Below, in pieces: positions 41,163 to 47,976 of a DNA stretch of 47,976 nucleotides. Each line of letters begins with the position of its first letter. The stretch's first letter is position 1. The notes under the pieces are model-generated. The model was given only the letters and a program-made list of their open reading frames with translations. It was not told the origin of the DNA and searched no databases. A program made the translations under genes and the position numbers. The stretch is from CAJXZP01 sp041563475 (lineage in GTDB: Bacteria > Bacteroidota > Bacteroidia > Flavobacteriales_G > Salibacteraceae), in the NCBI GenBank assembly GCA_041563475.1, contig JBFFMY010000017.1:1-47976 (forward strand), given 5' to 3'.

Positions 41163-42614
41163 TTACTCTTTTGGAGAAACTTTAGGAAGGTCATTGGGCT
41201 CCTGACTATTTTCAATTGCAGTTTTCATTTCTTGCTCAGAAATCCAACCTCCTCCCAACGCTTTGTATAATCCAATGAAAGATTCAAATAATGCGCGTCT
41301 TGTGGTCGAAAGTTTAAGCTCGGCATCAAAAGCATAACCTTGCAGGGTAATGACTTCCAAATAGCTGGTAACCCCTTTATCATAACGTAATTGCGATAGG
41401 CTTTGTGCATTTATTGCAGAACTAGCTTGTAATTTACGTGCATCAAGTTCAGTAGTAAAGGTTAAAACCGATATAAGGGCATCTTCTACTTCTTTAAAAG
41501 CCTTAATTACGGTTTTCTCATATTCATACATTGCTTGCTGCGTTCTTGCTTTTTCAATTTCAACTCTTCTTTTGTTTTTTCCCCATTGAAATATAGGGCC
41601 AGCAAGAGTAGCTCCTACATTCCATGCGCCCCCAGAAATACCCGTAAGTTGACTAGTTCCAAGTCCTAATAAACCGGTTAAACCGATGGATGGAAATCTT
41701 TGCGCTTGAGCGACTCCTATTTTTGCCATTTGCGCATGATACTTTGCTTCGCTATAAGCAATGTCGGGTCTCCTTAATAATAGAGTAGAGGGTATTCCTG
41801 GTGGTATTTGAGGAGGAAGTTCTTGGTCTTCTAAAGTTGTTTCTGTTAGAATTTTTGTAGGATTCATACCCAGTAACACGCTCATTTTAGTTTGCTCAAA
41901 TGCAATTAATCTTTCAAACTGGGGTACTGACGCAAGTGCAATGGCGTATTGTAACTGGGCATTATTTAAATCAATCTCTGGAACTAGGCCTTGATCAAAT
42001 TTCATTTGGATAATATCCACATTTTCCTTTCTTAAAACTTCTGTGTTTTCCGCAATTTTTAAACGCCATTTAAAATCAAGGATTTTAAAATAGGTGGAAG
42101 AAACATCTGAAATTAATGAAATTTGCACTGATCTCTTGTTAAACTCACTGGCTAACAAATCTGCTTTGGCAGATTCGGTTGCTCTTCGGTATTTACCCCA
42201 GAAGTCAATTTCCCAATTCATACCTAGACCACCATACATATTTGATCCAATCGGGTCTGAAACAAATCCACTAAAATTTCCATAGGTTCCAGTTCCTTGA
42301 TAACCTATTGCAGGCCAAGTTTCCGCTTTTTTAAAGCCAACAATTGAACGAAATTCATCAATTCGTGCAGCAGCTAATAAAACGTCTTTATTTGAATCTA
42401 GAGCAGTTCTTATCAATGTATCCAGAACGGTATCATTAAACATTTCCCACCAGGAGATATTTATTACACTATCTGTTTTTATAGAGTCATTTAGATAATA
42501 CGCGTTGGTAATTCTTTCTTGTGTAGTAAAATCTGGGCCAAACTTACACCCTGTTAGGTTTATCGCAACGAAAGTTAAAGCGGCTACATAAAGTACCTTT
42601 AGTAAAAATCTCAT
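41163..42614 (-). CDS. RND efflux outer-membrane channel (NodT/OprM family lipoprotein)
   Basis: 483 residues. A lipoprotein signal (LKVLYVAALTFVAINLTGC) is followed by two outer-membrane efflux protein repeats. Hallmarks are SWWEMFNDTVLDTLIRTALD, then LRRPDIAYSEAKYHAQMAKI with GVAQAQRFPSIGLTGLLGLG, and FQWGKNKRRVEIEKARTQQA. The C-terminal SQLRYDKGVTSYLEVITLQ is the second-repeat coiled-coil. It forms the trimeric TolC-like exit duct. The start overlaps the end of the pump gene by 4 bases (ATGA), so it is the last gene of the operon. Confidence 0.92.
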   Translation of the reverse strand: MRFLLKVLYVAALTFVAINLTGCKFGPDFTTQERITNAYYLNDSIKTDSVINISWWEMFNDTVLDTLIRTALDSNKDVLLAAARIDEFRSIVGFKKAETWPAIGYQGTGTYGNFSGFVSDPIGSNMYGGLGMNWEIDFWGKYRRATESAKADLLASEFNKRSVQISLISDVSSTYFKILDFKWRLKIAENTEVLRKENVDIIQMKFDQGLVPEIDLNNAQLQYAIALASVPQFERLIAFEQTKMSVLLGMNPTKILTETTLEDQELPPQIPPGIPSTLLLRRPDIAYSEAKYHAQMAKIGVAQAQRFPSIGLTGLLGLGTSQLTGISGGAWNVGATLAGPIFQWGKNKRRVEIEKARTQQAMYEYEKTVIKAFKEVEDALISVLTFTTELDARKLQASSAINAQSLSQLRYDKGVTSYLEVITLQGYAFDAELKLSTTRRALFESFIGLYKALGGGWISEQEMKTAIENSQEPNDLPKVSPKE

Positions 42615-45600
42615 GATTCGGCCTCCTCTTGTAATTTTAATGCTGCATCTCTTTTTTCCGTGTATTTAAATAGTTTTCCAATAACAATAAATAACATGGG
42701 ATAAAAGAATACTCCTAGAAATGTAGCAACCGACATACCCCCAAGCAGGGCTACACCCATAACTTTTCTTGCTTCAGCTCCTGAACCGGAGGCAATAACT
42801 AAAGGGAAAACACCTAATATGAATGAAAAGGCGGTCATAAGTATGGGTCTAAATCTTGATTTAGCTGCCATCAGAGCTGACTCCGTTAGGCTTAAACCTT
42901 TTTGGAATTCTTCATTGGCAAATTCCACAATTAATATTGCATTTTTTGCAGCCATCCCAATTAACATTACAAAGGAGACCTGAGCGAATATGTTGTTTTC
43001 AAAGGTTGGACTAATTAGTCTTCCCAAATAAAGAAAAAGAAACGCCCCAAAAATAGCAAAGGGTGTTCCTAAGAGAATGCTTAAAGGCAATGACCAACTT
43101 TCATACTGAGCAGCTAAAATTAAAAAAACGAAAACAAGGCTAAATGTGAGAATAGCACCTAAAGAACCAGAGGCCTTATTTTCTTCATAACTCATGGCGT
43201 TCCACGAGGTGGTCATATTATCTGGCAGAGTCTCCTGAGCAACTTCCTTTAAGGCTGCCATCGCATCAGCGGATGTGTAACCCGGTGCAGGACCACCAGT
43301 AACTTCCACGGCTCGATATAGGTTGAACCTATTGGTATAATCCGGTCCCGAAATAGGCCTAATAGTCACCACTGTTGATAATGGAACCATTTCACCTTGG
43401 TTATTTTTTATGAAAAAATTATTTATTTGAGATTCATCAACACGATATGCGGGTTCAGCTTGAATGTAGGTTTTGTATAATCGCCCAAATTTTGTGAAAT
43501 CGTTGACATATGAGCCTCCCATAAAAGCACCAACTGTTTCATATAAATCGTTTAAATTAATACCTAGTTTAAGTGCTTTTTCTTTGTCTACATCCATAAA
43601 TCTTTGGGGAACTGTTGCTTGAAATGTAGTGAATGCTTTCCCAATTTCTGGTCGTGCATTAGCAGCAGCAACAAACTTGTTCGTTTGTTCGGATAGAAAT
43701 TGGGTAGTACTCCCTCCCTTATCTTGCACCATTATGCTAAATCCAGATCCGTTACCTAAACCAGGAATAGCGGGTGGCCCAAAGGCAAATACTTGACCTG
43801 AATTTATTTCCTTAGCCATTCGTATATTCACCATGTCGATAATTTCTTTTGCGGTTTTATCCCGTACCGACCAATCTTTTAATGAAACAAACAAGAAACC
43901 ATTATTTGAGGCCATGGAAGAAGACAGTAGACTGTAACCTGTTGCATTGGTAACAAATTCAATTTCCGGAATCTCGCTTAAAATTTTCTCTGCTTTTTTT
44001 GAAACTACTAGAGTTCTTTGAATAGAAGCGGCATTTGGTAGTTGTACATTAACCATAAAATAACCCATATCTTCTTCCGGAATAAACCCACCTGGAACGA
44101 GTCCGCCAAAAACACCCGCTCCAATGGTAAGTACTACCATGAATACTATTCCGCGCTTAATTTTTCGCGTAACAATATTTGTCACGTTCATGTACGATTC
44201 CGTAGTTTTTCCCATCCAGGAATTAAATTTCCCAAAAAACCATCCTAATGGACCTCCATATGGTTTAGGTTCTTTTAATAAAAGGGAACAAAGTGCAGGG
44301 CTCAAGGTTAATGCATTTACGGAAGAAACAATTACAGAAACTACAATGGTAATTGCAAATTGTTGATATAATAAACCAGTTATTCCAGCCATTCCAGCCA
44401 CAGGTATAAACACGGCTACTAGAACCAATGTGGTAGCAATTACCGGAGCGGTTACTTTTGCCATGGCATCCAAAGTTGCTTCCTTCGTGTTCATTCCACT
44501 TGCAATATTCACTTGCACTGACTCAACCACAACAATAGCATCATCAACCACAATACCAATAGCCAATACTAGGCCTAAAAGAGATAATACGTTAATACTA
44601 AATCCTAGTGCAGGAAAAAACATAAACGCACCAATTAATGATACTGGAATGGCTAAGGTTGGAATTAGAGTCGCTCTCCAATCTTGTATAAAAATGAAAA
44701 CAACCAGTACAACTAATATCAAGGCTATTATAAGGGTGACAATAATATCTTTAATTCCTGCGGTTATTGGGGCTGTGGAATCTAACGATATATCATATTT
44801 AATACTTTCTGGAAATTCCTTTTCAATAATTTCCATTTCCGCTCGAATATTATCTGCTAATTCTACAGCGTTAGAACCAGGGGCTTGGTAGGTAGCGATA
44901 ACAGCAGCAGTTTTACCATTCAGCCTTGGGATCATATTATACATTTCAACGCCTAAGTTGACCGTAGCGATGTCCTTTATTTTTATTTGAGCTCCATCAG
45001 AATTTGTGCGAACCACAATATCCCCAAACTCTTCCTCTGAATTAAATCTTTCTGGTAATCTAACCGTGTAGGTAAATTCCGTTCCTGGAGGGGAGGGTTC
45101 TGCTCCAAATTTACCACCAGGTACGATAAGGTTTTGCGAGTTAATAGCTGCTTTAATTTCAGTTACAGTAATGCCTAATTGAGATAATCTATCCGGTTTC
45201 ACCCAAATCCTCATGGAGTAATTCGAAGCGCCCATTACATCCACACGACCAATACCTTTTATTCTTGCCAAACGATCTTTTATATTAATAAGAGCGTAAT
45301 TCCCTAAAAAATCTTGATCATATCTTCCATCAGAGGTAAGAGAAACAAGTAGTAAAATATTGGGCAAGGATTTTTTTGTGGTTACTCCAAATTTGGTTAC
45401 TGAACTGGGTAATTTAGCTGTAGCAGCAGAAACCCTATTTTGAGCAAGTACAGTATTCATATCTGGATCAGTACCTACATCAAACGAAACCTGAATGAGC
45501 ATAGTTCCATCGTTTGAATTAGTGGACATCATGTAAATCATGTTGTCCACGCCATTCATTTCTTGTTCCAATGGTGTAGCAACAGATTCTTCTACATTGA

Positions 45601-45775
45601 GTGCATTAGCACCGTTATATGTGGCTCTAACCTCAACAATAGGCGGAGTTAGGTTTGGATATTGTTCAATAGCCAATCCAATTACAGAAACAGACCCAAC
45701 TATAACAATTATTATAGCAATCACAATTGCTACAATGGGCCTATGAACGAAAAAATTCCCTTTGTTTTCTGCCAT
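42611..45775 (-). CDS. RND multidrug efflux pump, HAE1/AcrB family
   Basis: 1054 residues with 12 membrane helices and two large periplasmic loops. The N-terminus FFVHRPIVAIVIAIIIVIVG and AIEQYPNLTPPIVEVRATYN are typical. The helix-4 aspartates are in GIVVDDAIVVVESVQVN, and the second half has AAQYESWSLPLSILLGTPFA and FVMLIGMAAKNAILIVEFAN. It exports drugs, dyes, bile salts or other amphiphiles using the proton gradient. Gene order is adaptor, pump, channel on the minus strand, with 7 bases between the adaptor stop and the pump start. No regulator gene (TetR or AraC) is adjacent. Confidence 0.95.
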   Translation of the reverse strand: MAENKGNFFVHRPIVAIVIAIIIVIVGSVSVIGLAIEQYPNLTPPIVEVRATYNGANALNVEESVATPLEQEMNGVDNMIYMMSTNSNDGTMLIQVSFDVGTDPDMNTVLAQNRVSAATAKLPSSVTKFGVTTKKSLPNILLLVSLTSDGRYDQDFLGNYALINIKDRLARIKGIGRVDVMGASNYSMRIWVKPDRLSQLGITVTEIKAAINSQNLIVPGGKFGAEPSPPGTEFTYTVRLPERFNSEEEFGDIVVRTNSDGAQIKIKDIATVNLGVEMYNMIPRLNGKTAAVIATYQAPGSNAVELADNIRAEMEIIEKEFPESIKYDISLDSTAPITAGIKDIIVTLIIALILVVLVVFIFIQDWRATLIPTLAIPVSLIGAFMFFPALGFSINVLSLLGLVLAIGIVVDDAIVVVESVQVNIASGMNTKEATLDAMAKVTAPVIATTLVLVAVFIPVAGMAGITGLLYQQFAITIVVSVIVSSVNALTLSPALCSLLLKEPKPYGGPLGWFFGKFNSWMGKTTESYMNVTNIVTRKIKRGIVFMVVLTIGAGVFGGLVPGGFIPEEDMGYFMVNVQLPNAASIQRTLVVSKKAEKILSEIPEIEFVTNATGYSLLSSSMASNNGFLFVSLKDWSVRDKTAKEIIDMVNIRMAKEINSGQVFAFGPPAIPGLGNGSGFSIMVQDKGGSTTQFLSEQTNKFVAAANARPEIGKAFTTFQATVPQRFMDVDKEKALKLGINLNDLYETVGAFMGGSYVNDFTKFGRLYKTYIQAEPAYRVDESQINNFFIKNNQGEMVPLSTVVTIRPISGPDYTNRFNLYRAVEVTGGPAPGYTSADAMAALKEVAQETLPDNMTTSWNAMSYEENKASGSLGAILTFSLVFVFLILAAQYESWSLPLSILLGTPFAIFGAFLFLYLGRLISPTFENNIFAQVSFVMLIGMAAKNAILIVEFANEEFQKGLSLTESALMAAKSRFRPILMTAFSFILGVFPLVIASGSGAEARKVMGVALLGGMSVATFLGVFFYPMLFIVIGKLFKYTEKRDAALKLQEEAES

Positions 45776-45782
45776 ATGAAAT

Positions 45783-46940
45783 CTATTTAACTTCGAATTT
45801 AAAAGGAACTATTTCAGGATTAACTTTACTTCCTCCTCGAACTTTTTGCAGACCTTCAAAAACAACTTGATCTCCTTCACTTAAGCCTTCTTTTACTTGC
45901 CATACATCCTTTATTGTTTCCCCAACTTGGATTTGTCTTACTTCAATAGTATTGCTATCGGTTAACACCATAACAGAATATTGTCCTTGGGTTTCAATGA
46001 CGCATCTTTGGGGAATGACGATGGAATTCTTATCATACGTAAACATCAATTTCACTTTTGCATAAAGTCCAGGTCTTAATATTCTATCAGGATTAGGAAA
46101 GCTTGCTTGAACTAAAATCGCCCCGGTTGACGCTTCAATATTTCGATCGATGAAATCTAAATATCCAGGGAATTGATACATCGAACCATCGGATAAAAAT
46201 AGCTCAATTTTAGTTTGTTCACTATTTCTTAGTTTTCTTGAAGGGTCATGCTTTTGTCGTTCTACATATCCCTTTACAGCACCTAAGTATTGGGATTCCG
46301 AAAGGAAGAATTGAACTCTTACGGTGTCAAGGCGAGAAACAGTGTTTAATATGACCGGGTTCGGATCCTTACCAACATATTCGCCTACCCGAGCAGAAGT
46401 TTTTCCAATAATTCCATCTAAGGGCGATTTCATTGACGCATAACTCAAATTAATTTCAGCCATTCTTAGGTTGGCCTTAGATGCATTTAAACTGGCAACA
46501 GCAGCATCTCTTGCGGCTTGCGCAGCGTCTACATCACTTTGAGAAACCGCTTTGCTTTTTTCCAATGGTTTATACCGGGCTAATTCGCTTTCAGCATTCA
46601 CCAGAACAGTTTGGGCTTCAGCCACCTTACTTTGGGCTCTGGCAACATCCTGTTGAAATGGTTGTGAATCTATGGTGTAAAGCAGTTGACCTTGTTTAAC
46701 TTCTTCTCCTTCCTCAAAATTAATAGACTCAAGAAACCCTTCAACCCGAGCTCTTATTGGGATATCTTTATATCCATAAATAGAACCAACAAATTCCTTA
46801 TAAAGGGGTAAATCTAATTTGAAAGATTTTACAACTTGTACATTTTGTACTTGAGTAGTTTCAATTTTTTCCTCAGCACATGAAATCATTGTGAAAATCG
46901 CAGCTAAGAAAAACGGGGATAAAAAAAAACGTTTATTCAT
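45783..46940 (-). CDS. RND efflux periplasmic adaptor (membrane fusion protein)
   Basis: 385 residues. A lipoprotein signal (FFLAAIFTMISC) is followed by the lipoyl half-motifs PIRARVEGFLESINFEEGEE and MKSPLDGIIGKTSARVGEYV around an alpha-helical hairpin (residues about 95-160). Then comes a beta-barrel domain (LFLSDGSMYQFPGYLDFIDR) and a C-terminal membrane-proximal domain. It bridges the AcrB-type pump and the outer-membrane channel encoded downstream. It is the first gene of the operon; no clear consensus promoter is visible upstream. Confidence 0.94.
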   Translation of the reverse strand: MNKRFFLSPFFLAAIFTMISCAEEKIETTQVQNVQVVKSFKLDLPLYKEFVGSIYGYKDIPIRARVEGFLESINFEEGEEVKQGQLLYTIDSQPFQQDVARAQSKVAEAQTVLVNAESELARYKPLEKSKAVSQSDVDAAQAARDAAVASLNASKANLRMAEINLSYASMKSPLDGIIGKTSARVGEYVGKDPNPVILNTVSRLDTVRVQFFLSESQYLGAVKGYVERQKHDPSRKLRNSEQTKIELFLSDGSMYQFPGYLDFIDRNIEASTGAILVQASFPNPDRILRPGLYAKVKLMFTYDKNSIVIPQRCVIETQGQYSVMVLTDSNTIEVRQIQVGETIKDVWQVKEGLSEGDQVVFEGLQKVRGGSKVNPEIVPFKFEVK

Positions 46941-47030
46941 GAATAATCTTTTTTCAAAATCTGGTGAATACGTAAAACTACGAATTGGAAATTAACTTGG
47001 TTAAAAAATAATAATTAATTTCTGAATAAA

Positions 47031-47060
47031 AAAAAGGATTATCAATTGATAATCCTTTTT
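47031..47060. terminator. Palindromic intrinsic terminator
   Basis: AAAAAGGATTATCAA and its exact reverse complement form a perfect 30-base palindrome. In the minus direction it follows the DUF2723-type gene by a few bases and ends in T9. Confidence 0.9.
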
Positions 47061-47063
47061 ATA

Positions 47064-47976
47064 TTAATTCTGTAATCCCTGATATATCTCAGCGTACTTC
47101 TGATAAATATCATTAAATTCCTGTTTAATCTCTTCACTTTGAGGAGACCTTTGAGAAACAATCATGGCACTCTGGCCAATAAGACCAATAGATTGCTGAG
47201 ATTTTTGTCCAAAAGTTCTAAAATTTTCTGGTGTTTGGTCAAAATAATAGTCTAAATATTGACTTTCATTTTCAACCATTTTCCGAAGTAATTCAACTCC
47301 TTTTTCATTTTCACCAATGGCAAGGTAATTCTCTGCAATTGGCATTAGGGTTCCATTATATGAGAAGTTGTCATGAACGGCAACTTCCACCAATCTGTCT
47401 AAAACAATTAAAGCACTATCTTTTTTACCCTCTTGAATTAAGGCTTCCGCAAGACGTACAAATGTGAAACGGATATTCGTGATAAAGCGTTGATTGTTTT
47501 CATCCATCCAAAGAGATTCATCTTCGTATCCTCCCCAAGAGAATTCTTCGATTAAGTGCTTATACATTTTGTCTGTATCCACCATTCCAAAATCTCTATA
47601 ACCTGAAGAAGGAGTTTTCACAGGTACAAAACGATAAGCAAATCCTTCTTGTTGGAAATACTCAGATAATCCGTAAAATGATTCTTTGCCCATAGTAATA
47701 GAAAAATAAATCGGACGATCCCAATCAAAATGAGCGAGCATGTCCCAAACGGCTAATTCATTTTTCATCACATAATTGCTTGTGATATTCCATTGAACTT
47801 CATCTACAATTTGGTCCGCTAATTCTGGTCTAACTGTTCCATTGGCTAAAACTTTTGCTTTATCCACTTTAATTTTAAAACGTTTCACGGGAACAACATT
47901 CACCTTTGTTTGATTAGGTAACGTCACTTTCTTAGCGTCATCAGTAACATACCCAATGATGTCACGGATATTGTAA
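47064..47976 (-). CDS. C-terminal part of a DUF2723-type membrane protein, truncated by the window edge
   Basis: The reading frame is open to the window edge (it reads RDIIGYVTDDAKKVTLPNQT), so the start lies outside; about 303 residues are visible. The visible part has VWDMLAHFDWDRPIYFSITM and LSEYFQQEGFAYRFVPV, wording I associate with the soluble C-terminal region of DUF2723 glycosyltransferase-like proteins of Bacteroidetes. After it come two TPR-like helical pairs (KDSALIVLDRLVEVAVHDNF and AIGENEKGVELLRKMVENES). The expected multi-helix membrane domain is beyond the window. Assignment is moderate. Confidence 0.7.
   Translation of the reverse strand, partial: YNIRDIIGYVTDDAKKVTLPNQTKVNVVPVKRFKIKVDKAKVLANGTVRPELADQIVDEVQWNITSNYVMKNELAVWDMLAHFDWDRPIYFSITMGKESFYGLSEYFQQEGFAYRFVPVKTPSSGYRDFGMVDTDKMYKHLIEEFSWGGYEDESLWMDENNQRFITNIRFTFVRLAEALIQEGKKDSALIVLDRLVEVAVHDNFSYNGTLMPIAENYLAIGENEKGVELLRKMVENESQYLDYYFDQTPENFRTFGQKSQQSIGLIGQSAMIVSQRSPQSEEIKQEFNDIYQKYAEIYQGLQN

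Noticed and set aside
1..47976. tRNA, rRNA, CRISPR arrays and insertion sequences
   Set aside because: No cloverleaf-like segment, regular repeat-spacer pattern, transposase-like protein or terminal inverted repeat was recognised on either strand by reading; a computed scan was not possible.

Overview
The window reads as a chromosomal segment of a member of the Bacteroidota, most likely order Flavobacteriales. The evidence is the low GC content, Bacteroidetes-type -7 promoter boxes (TAnnTTTG) upstream of many genes, few Shine-Dalgarno sequences, a type IX secretion (T9SS) C-terminal sorting domain, and families common in this phylum (DUF1573, DUF2807/GIN, DUF6155, DUF6340, DUF2723). I see no insertion sequence, prophage, CRISPR array, rRNA or tRNA. 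Most of the window is ordinary core genome. Family names were assigned by eye from protein motifs, not by database search.

Layout. 1-2.6 kb: a partial acyltransferase and a BASS-type transporter, then a NifX-like protein convergent with a 2[4Fe-4S] ferredoxin across a perfect 46-base palindromic terminator. 3.0-16.2 kb: an energy block, with both subunits of 2-oxoglutarate:ferredoxin oxidoreductase (korAB) followed by an 11-gene complex I operon, nuoABCDHIJKLMN, and a small conserved protein at its end. The NADH module genes nuoEFG are absent and nuoD abuts nuoH directly. Together with the adjacent ferredoxin gene this suggests electron flow from 2-oxoglutarate to ferredoxin to complex I to quinone. 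16.3-25.5 kb: membrane proteins (YeiH, holin-IV-like, DUF819), a small T9SS-type protein with a cysteine cluster, DUF6155, a biotin carboxylase overlapping a DUF6340 lipoprotein, DUF1801 and a class I aminotransferase.

25.5-28.5 kb: a DUF1573 protein, a 565-base stretch without a credible gene, a LuxR/NarL-type response regulator and a MalY-type aminotransferase. The gene-free stretch is the most unusual part of the window. It holds two minus-strand units of about 100 nt. Each has an inverted TAGGG/CCCTA-type motif exactly 23 nt upstream of a -7-like box, a short non-coding body and a perfect 12-bp-stem intrinsic terminator. I read them as a tandem pair of related small RNAs under a shared regulator, possibly the neighbouring response regulator.

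28.7-41.1 kb: a DEAD-box RNA helicase, inorganic pyrophosphatase, a GIN-domain lipoprotein, UvrA, an ECF sigma factor, a 61-residue protein bracketed by terminators, hisS-hutH, and a degenerate plus a canonical universal stress protein. 41.1-47.0 kb: a complete minus-strand RND efflux operon (adaptor, pump, outer-membrane channel). 47.06 kb to the end: the C-terminal part of a DUF2723-type protein that runs off the window.
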